Below are positions 10,201 to 15,850 of a DNA stretch of 16,811 bases, one piece after another. The first letter of the stretch is position 1. Each line of letters opens with the position of its first letter. The stretch comes from UBA10110 sp964354145 (GTDB taxonomy: Bacteria; Patescibacteriota; Kazan-3B-28; UBA10110), in contig CAYGXX010000013.1 of the NCBI GenBank assembly GCA_964354145.1, positions 1-16,811 on the forward strand. The letters run 5' to 3'. Below the pieces are notes generated by a model. That model saw only the letters and a program-made list of their open reading frames with translations, was not told the DNA's origin and made no database searches. The position numbers and the translations under genes were made by a program.

Positions 10201-10677
10201 GAAGTTAAGTCCTTCTTCTCTAGTGAAAAGGACTCCGGCCGAACGGATTAGCTGAGAGATCACCACCCTTTCAACTCCATTGATAATAAAAGCCCCTGCT
10301 GTGGTCATCGCCGGGATATCTCCAAGAAAAACCTCTTGTTCCTTAATTTCGCCTGTCTCTTTATTGATCAAGCGGAGCTTAACCCGGAGAGAGGCTTCGA
10401 AGGTCAGATCTGAGCTACGGGCAGTCCTTTCGTCTACCTTGGGCTCCTCCAGATAATAGTCCACGAAGTGGAGCTCCAGATTCTTCCCGGTTAAGTCTTC
10501 GACCGGGCTTACCTCCTCAAATAATTCCTTTAAACCCTCTTTAATAAACCATTGATAGGAATCGGTTTGGAGAGCATTTAGATCTGGCAAACCAGCCAGA
10601 TCACGGGCAGGCGCATACCACTTATCAACAAATTGGGTATTGTCGATAGCTGTGATGGGGGGGGTTTTTGATAACAT
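7264..10677 (-). CDS. rpoB: DNA-directed RNA polymerase subunit beta
   Basis: This is the beta subunit of RNA polymerase, 1137 residues, a compact form without large insertions. Visible landmarks are VISQLIRSAGV in the N-terminal rifampicin-contact region, GSSQLSQFMDQHNPLAEL in the main rifampicin cluster, RAGFEVRDVH, CPIQTPEGQNIGL, YEDAIVLSDR, and GDKLAGRHGNKG near 895-906. The C-terminal clamp with GGKAQLGGQRVGEMEVWALE completes it. The residue equivalent to E. coli His526 is Asn408 (codon 9454-9456), a change linked to lower rifampicin affinity in other bacteria, while the Asp516 and Ser531 equivalents are kept. The start is preceded by a weak AAAGGG element. Codons 4-7 contain a run of eight C. 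It is first in the rpoBC-str block, and rplJ/rplL are absent upstream. Confidence 0.99.
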   Translation of the reverse strand: MLSKTPPITAIDNTQFVDKWYAPARDLAGLPDLNALQTDSYQWFIKEGLKELFEEVSPVEDLTGKNLELHFVDYYLEEPKVDERTARSSDLTFEASLRVKLRLINKETGEIKEQEVFLGDIPAMTTAGAFIINGVERVVISQLIRSAGVLFTREEGLNFGQYGAKIIPERGAWLEIETNTKGVMTVKIDRKRKTYLTTILRAFGLGSDSEIADTFKDINANPKLDYIQATIDRDPAKSSDQAILEVYKKMRPGDLATVDNARNLFHNVFMNFRRYDLSGVGRYKLNKRLSLNIPNTKEFRVLTLEDLIAITKEIIRLNNEGGLPDDVDNLKNRRVKAVGELVLHKFRTGLMRVERIIKDRMSVSDIHTVTPAQLINARPITAVLQEFFGSSQLSQFMDQHNPLAELENKRRLSAMGPGGLSHERAGFEVRDVHASHYGRICPIQTPEGQNIGLVGYLASFARVNSYGFIETPYRHVVHEVPNDGKSPIGHVVFKEVMAPGSPKLLVKVGDVIDEATAEILSNYKEIAAIPVKARILNKVDYLDAYGEEGMLIAQPNITHDESGVITADRVVAREGGGGEPVTTSVGHLDYADVSARQTLSIAAALIPFIEHDDARRALMGANMQRQAVPLVKPQVPLVGTGMEGPAALGSGWVILAPVNGTIRYVDAERIDLVGDKDSKTYTIKLTKFQRSNLETNLHQTPIVQPGQKVSKGEPLCDGPAIRKGKLALGRNLLVAFMPWGGANYEDAIVLSDRLVKEDVFTSIHIKREETDVRETKLGPEITTRDIPNVGEDAVADLDEEGVVRIGARVKAGDILVGKITPKGETELTAEERLLRAIFGEKVKDVKDTSLTLPHGGYGKIVAVKIFDRDKGDKLEVGVIKRIYVYIAQMRKISVGDKLAGRHGNKGVISRILPAADMPFMADGTPVDIILNPLGIISRMNLGQILETHLGWAAAKLGFNACNPVFEGVDMDGIVEELARAGLPKDGKVQLFDGRTGTAFGQKTMVGMIYMLKLAHMVDDKIHARSIGPYALVTQQPLGGKAQLGGQRVGEMEVWALEGYGAAHTLQEMLTIKSDDVLGRSSTYKAIIKGEEIQRPQTPEAFNVIARELQGLCLNIELLDAEGKPLSESPVVKRFKKK

Positions 10678-10752
10678 AAAAAATTGCCCTTTTGACTTAA
10701 TTCACCAAAAAGCTACAGTGGAAGCCAGTCTTTAAGATTTTGTCATACTCTA

Positions 10753-10781
10753 AAATTAACAACTCTAGCAACATTTGTCAA
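10753..10781 (-). promoter_or_regulatory. Candidate promoter of the rpoB-rpoC-str block
   Basis: On the minus strand a perfect TTGACA (10781-10776) is followed after 17 bases by TAATTT (10758-10753), about 75 bases before the rpoB ATG. The -35 box is excellent and the -10 box poor. The 177-base gap is the only long non-coding stretch upstream of rpoB, which supports a promoter here. I see no ribosomal-protein-type leader or clear terminator for the lipoprotein gene in the gap. Confidence 0.55.
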
Positions 10782-10854
10782 CATTTTAAGCTGCCAGAGC
10801 CGTCAACAACCCAGCTATATCTGATATTTTGGGGATAAAATCCTTGATGATATC

Positions 10855-11676
10855 TTATTTGATGGTGAAGTCTTTACTGGAAATCTGGACATTATCCACA
10901 AAAACAGCCACCGTGTAGGTCCCCTTGGGCCACTGGCTCCCTACCCTATCCAAATCCATCTCAAACGGCAGATATCCGCTACCGCTGAACTTAGTGGCGT
11001 ACTCACTAATCACTCGACCGCTCTCCCAATGCCGCCAAGTGGCTTTAATCGAGGTATTGATCGGGACATTACTTAAGAGCGCCACCGCATAAATCTTGGG
11101 AGTAGTCCGACTAAACTCCTCTTGAGGAGAGATAATTTGATTTTGACTGTTAATCTTTGCGCCCAGATATAGACTTTTGATGAGACCCTTTTTGGAAGAT
11201 ACATAAAACTCCTGCTCGCTGACGACCTTAAAACCTACTTTCTTAACCAGCTTGCGATTAAGCTGCACCGCGACCTCGTAATCCCCCCGCGGCCAACTAA
11301 TCTCGGTTAAAGAGATTGAGGATGCCAACCAGCTATCAGTCGGGCTAGCGCCACCAATAAAATCACGGGGGCCTGCCGCTTCCCTATCCCCCACAAACCA
11401 TTCAGTCGCTAAAGTTTTATTCAGAGAGAGATCAGTCCAGGTTCCCTCGATGCGGCTGCCCGCTACCCCATTACTAACCTCCACCGTACAGTAAATCACT
11501 GGCGCCCGGTCCAAAATTTCTGATAGCTCTAAAACGGGGGAGTTATTGTCATTAATATCAGTGGTCATGGACACCTTCCCCACTGACATCACCGGAGCTT
11601 CTTTGTTTCTCCCGCAACTGGGCGCTCCCAAAACCAGCAGCAAAACTAACAGAAACGCAATTTTTTTGATGTTCAT
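10855..11676 (-). CDS. Predicted lipoprotein with two tandem beta-rich domains
   Basis: I do not recognise this 273-residue protein as a named family. The N-terminus has two lysines, a hydrophobic stretch (7-17) and APSC ending at Cys21, a plausible though non-ideal lipobox, so it is probably a membrane-anchored lipoprotein. The body contains an internal duplication. PVIYCTVEVSN ... GTW (59-80) with WPRGDYEVAVQLN (128-140) matches PKIYAVALLSN ... ATW (193-214) with WPKGTYTVAVFVDN (249-262). The repeated pattern resembles an immunoglobulin-like or similar beta sandwich, possibly for surface binding; that is inference. The ATG is preceded by a strong GGGGGG element three bases away. It has its own likely promoter and lies 131 bases after htpX. 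It could equally be a structural envelope protein. Confidence 0.8.
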   Translation of the reverse strand: MNIKKIAFLLVLLLVLGAPSCGRNKEAPVMSVGKVSMTTDINDNNSPVLELSEILDRAPVIYCTVEVSNGVAGSRIEGTWTDLSLNKTLATEWFVGDREAAGPRDFIGGASPTDSWLASSISLTEISWPRGDYEVAVQLNRKLVKKVGFKVVSEQEFYVSSKKGLIKSLYLGAKINSQNQIISPQEEFSRTTPKIYAVALLSNVPINTSIKATWRHWESGRVISEYATKFSGSGYLPFEMDLDRVGSQWPKGTYTVAVFVDNVQISSKDFTIK

Positions 11677-11681
11677 AGTCC

Positions 11682-11798
11682 CCCCGTTAGAAATTCAGTG
11701 AGTATATAAGCGAGCATCTCTAAGTAACAACACTGTTAATTTATAGTAAATTTATCTTTGTTAGACAGAAGCGCAAGCGCTTCTTATTTCTAACGGGG
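11682..11798 (-). promoter_or_regulatory. Perfect 13-base inverted repeat covering the lipoprotein RBS
   Basis: CCCCGTTAGAAAT at 11682-11694 (plus strand) is the exact reverse complement of ATTTCTAACGGGG at 11786-11798. On the minus-strand transcript the arm nearer the lipoprotein gene includes the G-run that serves as its ribosome-binding site. The far arm lies 10-22 bases after the htpX stop. Between them is another hairpin (AGAAGCG arms, 11767-11783). The far arm's CCCC can also pair locally with GGGG just before it (11795-11806). Read-through RNA from htpX could therefore hide the ribosome-binding site, whereas RNA from the nearer promoter lacks the far arm. The repeat is seen directly; its function is inferred. 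Confidence 0.6.
11701..11730 (-). promoter_or_regulatory. Candidate promoter of the lipoprotein gene
   Basis: On the minus strand TTGTTA (11730-11725) and TATACT (11706-11701) are separated by 18 bases. Transcription would begin near 11695, giving a leader of about 20 bases that contains the G-rich ribosome-binding site but not the upstream arm of the 13-base inverted repeat. Confidence 0.6.
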
Positions 11799-11807
11799 TA
11801 AACCCCA

Positions 11808-12701
11808 TTAAATACTCATCTTCATTAAGGCTTCAATACGCTTACTCAGCGGCGGGTGAGTGGACCAGAGCTCCGCTGCCACCTCATTCATTTTCTTAAA
11901 TGGATCCACAATATACAAGCCGGCGGTCGCCCGATTGGCAAACCGCAACTGATTTTTATCCGCCTCTAGCTTCCTTAACGCATTAGCTAAACCTTCTGGA
12001 TAACGAGTGAGGAGGGCCCCGGAAGCATCAGCTAAATATTCACGCTGGCGCGAAATAGCAAAATAGATTAAGCGCGCAAAAATGGGCGAAAGAATAATTA
12101 AAACTAGCCCGATCAGCAACAAAATACCATTGGCATTATTATCTTCTCGGCTGCTCCGTGAACTAAACATTCTCCCCCGCCACATCCAATCTGCCAACAA
12201 GGTAATTATTCCTAATAAAGTAATCACTATGGTAGCTAACAAAATATCATAATTTTTTATATGGGATAGCTCATGAGCAATTACCCCCTCTAATTCGGTT
12301 TTATCCAACTTGGTAATCAAACCAGTAGTCAAAGCAATACTGGCATGCTTAGGGTTTCTTCCTACCGCAAATGCATTGGGAGCTGGATCATTAACTAAAT
12401 AAACGTGAGGGAGGGGAAGACCGGCAGTGATGCAAAGATTCTCCACCAGATGTGTTGCCTGTCGTTCAGAGAGAGAGGCTTCGGGTTCAATCTTACGAGC
12501 CCCCGAGAGGGCAAGAATAGCTTTATCTCCCGCGAAATAACTCCCCCAGCTCATCCCTACACTCACCGCCACTGCCCAGAATAAAATACTGAAATTATTC
12601 CAATATATCGCCGCAAAATACCCCGCGGCGATAATCAACACCAAAAAACTGGCTACTAAAATAAAGGTTTTTTGGCGATTTGCCGTAATCTGGTTATACA
12701 T
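11808..12701 (-). CDS. htpX: HtpX-type membrane zinc metalloprotease
   Basis: This is an M48-family integral membrane protease, which in other bacteria degrades misfolded membrane proteins alongside FtsH. The 297-residue protein has the expected layout: two N-terminal membrane segments (about 13-32 and 37-57), the zinc motif HELSH at 143-147, two more hydrophobic segments (about 153-172 and 192-216), and the third zinc ligand Glu221 in SRQREYLAD. NAFAVGR and the C-terminal THPPLSKRIEAL are typical for the family. The active site should face the cytoplasm. It starts only 6 bases after the lemA stop with no Shine-Dalgarno sequence, which suggests coupled translation. The lemA-htpX pair is widespread in bacteria. 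Confidence 0.95.
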   Translation of the reverse strand: MYNQITANRQKTFILVASFLVLIIAAGYFAAIYWNNFSILFWAVAVSVGMSWGSYFAGDKAILALSGARKIEPEASLSERQATHLVENLCITAGLPLPHVYLVNDPAPNAFAVGRNPKHASIALTTGLITKLDKTELEGVIAHELSHIKNYDILLATIVITLLGIITLLADWMWRGRMFSSRSSREDNNANGILLLIGLVLIILSPIFARLIYFAISRQREYLADASGALLTRYPEGLANALRKLEADKNQLRFANRATAGLYIVDPFKKMNEVAAELWSTHPPLSKRIEALMKMSI

Positions 12702-12707
12702 AAAGTA

Positions 12708-13280
12708 TTAAGCAGTAAAATCTACTTTGGGAGTCTCTCTTTGGGTAGGAGTTTCTTCTAAGTCGAAAAATTCGGCTGGCTTGAACCCCAACATACCCAC
12801 AAACAAAGTAGTCGGGAAGGTTTCTTGGCGGGTATTGAAATCTTTGACGTTGTTATTGTAAAACCGGCGGGCAGCCATAATTTTATTTTCCGTATCGGAA
12901 AGCTCTTCCTGCAGCGCCAAAAAATTTTCGTTAGCTCGTAGCTGTGGATAATTCTCTGCCACGGCAAACAGGGATTTTAAGGTCGAACTCAGTGCGTTCT
13001 CTAGCCGCGCCTTTTCCTTCAAATCTTTTCCCGGCACCCCCATGGCTGCAGTGCGCGCCTCCGTAACTTTTTCAAATAATTCTCGCTCGTGCGCAGCATA
13101 ACCTTTCACGGTATTAATTAAATTAGGAATGAGGTCATAGCGGCGCTTGAGCTGGACATCAATATCACTAAAGGCTTCCGCCACCCGATTCTTAAGGACA
13201 ATTAAACCATTGAAAATCCCGATCAGCCACAAAACAATCACGGCTGCGGCAATGATTAAGACCCACGCTAAAGTACTCAT
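12708..13280 (-). CDS. lemA: LemA family protein
   Basis: This 190-residue protein matches LemA: one N-terminal membrane anchor (about 4-28), then the conserved helical region with NRVAEAFSDIDVQLKRRYDLIPNL and the AENYPQLRANENFLALQEEL segment, ending in RRFYNNNVKDFNT and FFDLEE. The function of LemA proteins is not settled; they have a short N-terminal tail outside and a long helical domain, and they occur next to htpX or other membrane-stress genes. The ATG has no purine-rich ribosome-binding site, and a TATAAT box lies 34 bases upstream. It is the first gene of a two-gene operon with htpX. The family assignment is firm; the role in membrane protein quality control is inferred from the partner. 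Confidence 0.95.
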   Translation of the reverse strand: MSTLAWVLIIAAAVIVLWLIGIFNGLIVLKNRVAEAFSDIDVQLKRRYDLIPNLINTVKGYAAHERELFEKVTEARTAAMGVPGKDLKEKARLENALSSTLKSLFAVAENYPQLRANENFLALQEELSDTENKIMAARRFYNNNVKDFNTRQETFPTTLFVGMLGFKPAEFFDLEETPTQRETPKVDFTA

Positions 13281-13313
13281 AAGTGATAGGAGTTAAGATT
13301 AAATATTAGCTTT

Positions 13314-13319
13314 ATTATA
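13314..13319 (-). promoter_or_regulatory. -10 box for lemA-htpX
   Basis: The minus strand has a consensus TATAAT (13319-13314) between the stop of the DUF218 gene and lemA, 34 bases before the lemA ATG. No good -35 box lies 16-18 bases upstream, where the sequence is still coding. It is the only promoter-like signal in the 45-base gap. Confidence 0.45.
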
Positions 13320-13325
13320 CCTCTT

Positions 13326-13922
13326 TTACTTGTCTAACTGCACCGGCAAAGCCCAAGTATAGATAGTCTTTTTAAGCTCGCTTAGGGTGAGGTATCTCGC
13401 CCAGTTGTCCTGCCACCAGCCGTTCTTCCGCCACATTGAATCAGTAGAGGAGTGATTGATAATTTTTACCGGAAGGCCCTGAAGGTATTTAGCGAAGGCT
13501 AGACTTGCCCGCCGTTGATGATAGGGTGAAGTAACCAGAATAATCTTGGTAAATTTCTTCTCTTCAATGATATCGCGGACAAACTTCGCGTTATCTAGCG
13601 TGCTAGTCGCTACTTCCTCAACTAAGATTTTATTTTTCGGTACCCCCAAAGAGATAGCGATCTGCTGCATCGCCACTGCGTTAGATACCCCTTCATCTCG
13701 TGCCGCTCCCGACATAATTAAGAGGGGAGCCCAGCCCTGATGAAAGAGCTCCGCTGCTTCCGCCACGCGCTGCCGCGTTTCGCCTCCCGAAATCACCACT
13801 ATTACATCCGCTTTTTCTAAAGGGTCTTGTGGCGACAAGAAAAATCCTGCCCCAATTACCCCGCTAACGAGCAGGGCGGCAAGAAAAATCAGAATCCCAA
13901 TTGTGCCTAACACCCATTTCAT
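13326..13922 (-). CDS. YdcF/SanA/ElyC-type DUF218 membrane protein
   Basis: The 198-residue protein has one N-terminal membrane segment (about 5-29) followed by a DUF218 domain. Diagnostic stretches are KADVIVVISGGETRQRVAEA, LLIMSGAARDEG, EEVATSTLDNAKFV and ILVTSPYHQRRA, which match the pattern of the YdcF-SanA-ElyC fold, including conserved Gly, Arg, Asn and His residues around its putative binding pocket. Members act at the cell envelope (SanA in vancomycin barrier function, ElyC in peptidoglycan or undecaprenyl-carrier metabolism), but the biochemical reaction is uncertain, so I give no gene symbol. Its ATG directly follows the TAG of the preceding gene with no gap, so the two are translationally coupled. 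The protein should be anchored with the domain outside. Confidence 0.88.
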   Translation of the reverse strand: MKWVLGTIGILIFLAALLVSGVIGAGFFLSPQDPLEKADVIVVISGGETRQRVAEAAELFHQGWAPLLIMSGAARDEGVSNAVAMQQIAISLGVPKNKILVEEVATSTLDNAKFVRDIIEEKKFTKIILVTSPYHQRRASLAFAKYLQGLPVKIINHSSTDSMWRKNGWWQDNWARYLTLSELKKTIYTWALPVQLDK

Positions 13923-14261
13923 CTATTCGGAAGTGTTTTGAATTTCATTAGTTGAATTAGCTTCTGCTTCATTACTAATGGTATTGGTAATCTCATTCTG
14001 AGATGATTCTTTGGACACATCGATCCTTGACATAAAAGTAGCAGCAATTAATCCGCGGAAAGCAAAAACCAAAAATACGGCGCTAAAAAAGAGCGACCAC
14101 AATACGATAAAAGCAAACGGATCTTCCTGATATTTCTGTTTCATCCGGTATTTATATTTTCTGCCTAATCTCTCAAAACCTCTCATAATAACCAATTCTC
14201 TCGTCATTCTGGCTTGTCCAGAGTCGTATATTAATTTATATGAGATCATGGACAATGCCAT
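13923..14261 (-). CDS. Small single-pass membrane protein, unknown
   Basis: I do not recognise this 112-residue protein. It has a strongly basic N-terminal third (RGFERLGRKYKYRMKQKYQ near 28-46), one hydrophobic segment (about 49-72, FAFIVLWSLFFSAVFLVFAF) and a polar tail rich in Asn, Glu, Ser and Thr. The positive-inside rule predicts a cytoplasmic N-terminus and an external low-complexity tail. The start is unsure: no Shine-Dalgarno sequence precedes the ATG at 14261, and Met19 (14207) or Met26 (14186) are also possible and would keep the membrane segment. Its TAG touches the ATG of the DUF218 gene, so they form one unit. A TATAAT box and repeated GACAATG motifs lie just upstream. Confidence 0.65.
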   Translation of the reverse strand: MALSMISYKLIYDSGQARMTRELVIMRGFERLGRKYKYRMKQKYQEDPFAFIVLWSLFFSAVFLVFAFRGLIAATFMSRIDVSKESSQNEITNTISNEAEANSTNEIQNTSE

Positions 14262-14294
14262 GATGACAATGCAAGGTATCCATTGTCAATTATA
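14251..14294 (-). promoter_or_regulatory. -10 box with overlapping repeated operator-like motifs
   Basis: On the minus strand TATAAT (14294-14289) is followed at once by TGACAATG (14288-14281), and nine bases later by its inverse CATTGTCA (14271-14264). A third CATTGTC copy sits at 14257-14251, inside the first codons. The plus strand shows GACAATGC as a direct repeat with a 14-base period plus one inverted copy. Repressor binding at the start of transcription is a reasonable guess; no -35 consensus is seen. Confidence 0.4.
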
Positions 14295-14310
14295 CAACAT
14301 CTCTAATACG

Positions 14311-14335
14311 AAAAACCCGCCCCCAAAAGGGCGGG
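14311..14335 (-). terminator. Intrinsic terminator after the small ORF unit
   Basis: The minus strand has CCCGCCC, a six-base loop (TTTTGG), GGGCGGG and then TTTTT. This is a textbook rho-independent terminator oriented to end minus-strand transcripts arriving from the small ORF at 14469-14789. It separates that unit from the envelope genes at 13326-14261. Confidence 0.85.
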
Positions 14336-14405
14336 CATAAGCCAGAAAGAAGTTTAGAGACAATCTATTTTAGATTTATCTCCAAGCTTCTGTCTGGGAA
14401 TGATG

Positions 14406-14446
14406 TGGTGCGCGGAAAGTCTTCCTTCGGAACTTTCCGCGCACCA
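14406..14446 (-). other. 15-base-pair hairpin in the 3' region of the small ORF
   Basis: TGGTGCGCGGAAAGT (14406-14420) and ACTTTCCGCGCACCA (14432-14446) are perfect inverse complements around an 11-base loop. It lies 22 bases after the small ORF stop and about 70 bases before the intrinsic terminator. It has no U-run, so it is not itself a canonical terminator. It could stabilise the 3' end, bind a protein or belong to a small RNA. The structure is seen directly; the role is unknown and the strand of action is assumed from its neighbours. Confidence 0.6.
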
Positions 14447-14468
14447 TTAATGGGGAACTCCTGGTCGA

Positions 14469-14789
14469 TCACTGGCCGGGCGGCGGGTTAAGTATCATCA
14501 ACCCGTTGACCCCGTCCAACATCAGCATGGTGTTGGATCGCCTGGAATAAATCCAGAACGGTCGGTCTTTACTGATGTCAAGCGCCAACGACTTATCTCT
14601 TCGCGTTAGTGTATCAAGATCAATGACACAATAACTTGTGTTGATAAGTCTGGCAAGCAACTGCCCGTCATCAGGGAAGTTTTTCCACTGAACAGGTGCC
14701 GAGAATTCCTCAGTTACCTTTGGTGGAATTTGTATTTCCTCATCGGCCTGACGACGGCCGACGAATAATACGGCTTCGACTTCGACCAT
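14469..14789 (-). CDS. Small hypothetical protein with structured leader
   Basis: This ORF of about 106 residues is not recognised. The chosen ATG at 14789 follows GGGGTGGAAA, a tolerable ribosome-binding site; an in-frame GTG at 14801 would add four residues but has no such site. The product starts MVEVEAVLFVGRRQ, contains KFPDDG-like and FWIYSRRSNTMLMLDG stretches, and ends NPPPGQ before TGA. Composition looks like a soluble globular protein with alternating hydrophobic residues suggesting beta strands; no membrane segment or signal peptide is seen. It sits alone between a promoter-bearing, hairpin-rich leader and a hairpin plus terminator. It could be a real small protein or a coding-like stretch in a structured RNA; the terminator and spacing favour a real transcript. 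Confidence 0.55.
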   Translation of the reverse strand: MVEVEAVLFVGRRQADEEIQIPPKVTEEFSAPVQWKNFPDDGQLLARLINTSYCVIDLDTLTRRDKSLALDISKDRPFWIYSRRSNTMLMLDGVNGLMILNPPPGQ

Positions 14790-15019
14790 TTTCCACCCCA
14801 CGTGGTATTGTTAGCTGGCAAGACGACGCCAGCCGTCCTTATTCGGGACAATCTAATTACAACTTCACACTAGTTATAACCAAATTGTCCCGAACAAAGA
14901 ATTTGATTCAAGATACAAAATACACAGGGGCAAACCTGTGCAAATAGAGTTTCCCCAAAACCTAACTAATTTTTAACCCGAGAAACCGCCGTTAATCCCC
15001 TCTCCACCCTATATTTTTT
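14790..15019 (-). promoter_or_regulatory. Hairpin-rich leader of the small ORF
   Basis: If transcription starts at the 15020-15048 promoter, the small ORF has a leader of about 225 bases. It contains three inverted repeats. CACAGG/CCTGTG is at 14923-14940. An exact 11-base pair, TTCGGGACAAT/ATTGTCCCGAA, is at 14842-14852 and 14884-14894 with 31 bases between. GCTGGC/GCCAGC is at 14814-14833. This could be a cis-acting RNA element. Alternatively the 11-base arms may be repressor half-sites, because a TATAAC lies between them. I do not recognise any known riboswitch class. Confidence 0.4.
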
Positions 15020-15048
15020 AACTTACTCCAAAATCACCTATCTGTCAA
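15020..15048 (-). promoter_or_regulatory. Candidate promoter of the small ORF unit
   Basis: On the minus strand a perfect TTGACA (15048-15043) is followed after 17 bases by TAAGTT (15025-15020), about 35 bases after the methyltransferase stop. The -35 box is ideal and the -10 box weak, the same pattern as the candidate rpoB promoter. Confidence 0.45.
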
Positions 15049-15080
15049 GAGTTTTCCGCTCCCAGAGCTATTTTTGCCTA

Positions 15081-15824
15081 TCAGAGCTTTTGGATTAAAT
15101 ACCTTTGATTGATGGTGTTATCATCATAGGTTTGTAAGATCTTGGCTTGGCCACCGAAAATGGCTTCAACTTCATTTTTAGGAAGATGATTCATATGCAT
15201 AAATGGCATTATTCTTAATCGCCGAAAGCAAAATTCTTTAGGAATGCCCAGGCTGGTCAATAAATAATAAATCTTCCCTCTTATCTGCAAGAGGATGGAT
15301 TTAATTTTAGAAAATCCGGGCACTGACGGCAATTGGAAATACAGAATTCCGCCCAGTTTTAAAATCCGTATAAATTCTCGAAGATACGTCTGAATAATTT
15401 TTTTGTCTGGGATATGCTGCAGCGTAATTAATGAACAAACTGAATCGAATTTTTCAGAATCAAAACAGGAAAGATTTTCATTGGTGTTTTGCGAAAAAAC
15501 TATCCGGGGATTATCTTGATGGATATTTTTTGCCATTGCCAACATTGTGGAGGAAATGTCCACTCCATAAACTTTATCGAAATGCTTAGCTAGCGCCCTG
15601 GTGAGTCTGCCCACACCGCAACCAAAATCCAGGGCCTTCCCTGTTCCTAACCCAACGCCTAGATTCTTAACATAAATCAGGAATTGGGTGATATCTTTTT
15701 CGCCCGTAGCAAAGAATTCGGCACTATCCCACTGGCTCCGTTTTTTCTGCTTGTCGGTTGTTAAAATCGCCCATCCCGGATTAAGCTGGGCTAAATTTTC
15801 CCAGTCCTGCTGATATTTAGCCAT
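15081..15824 (-). CDS. Class I SAM-dependent methyltransferase
   Basis: The 247-residue protein has a Rossmann-type methyltransferase core. Motif I, ALDFGCGVGRLT, is at 64-75. The acidic residue that binds the SAM ribose is Asp89 in VYGVDIS. FDSVCSLITLQHIPD at 126-140 is the motif IV/post-I region, and ILKLGGILYFQLP is the usual motif following it. The short N-terminal helix with WENLAQLNPGWAILT is a cap found in many members. The C-terminal part is basic and hydrophobic with HMNHLPKNEVEAIF. The substrate cannot be told; small molecules, lipids or glycans are all possible. There is no Shine-Dalgarno sequence, and the gene follows tRNA-Gly by about 62 bases without a clear promoter. It ends in TGA directly followed by an in-frame TAG. 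Confidence 0.88.
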   Translation of the reverse strand: MAKYQQDWENLAQLNPGWAILTTDKQKKRSQWDSAEFFATGEKDITQFLIYVKNLGVGLGTGKALDFGCGVGRLTRALAKHFDKVYGVDISSTMLAMAKNIHQDNPRIVFSQNTNENLSCFDSEKFDSVCSLITLQHIPDKKIIQTYLREFIRILKLGGILYFQLPSVPGFSKIKSILLQIRGKIYYLLTSLGIPKEFCFRRLRIMPFMHMNHLPKNEVEAIFGGQAKILQTYDDNTINQRYLIQKL

Positions 15825-15850
15825 TAAAATTGATTAAGATTTTAAAGGAT

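Noticed and set aside
3398..10677. Inteins or split genes in rpoB/rpoC, which occur in some lineages
   Set aside because: Both proteins read through all active-site motifs without insertion, and their lengths are normal.
11767..11783. Hairpin AGAAGCG-CAA-GCGCTTCT as a plus-strand terminator
   Set aside because: It is followed by a broken T-run on the plus strand, but no plus-strand gene lies nearby; on the minus strand it lacks a U-tract.
14696..14947. Plus-strand open frame of 83 codons opposite the start of the small ORF and its leader
   Set aside because: It crosses the inverted repeats of the leader, has no ribosome-binding site and conflicts with the minus-strand promoter-terminator layout.
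14469..15083. Use of TGA as glycine (code 25)
   Set aside because: TGA ends the methyltransferase right after a natural C-terminus and is followed by TAG, and no gene needs an internal TGA to stay open.
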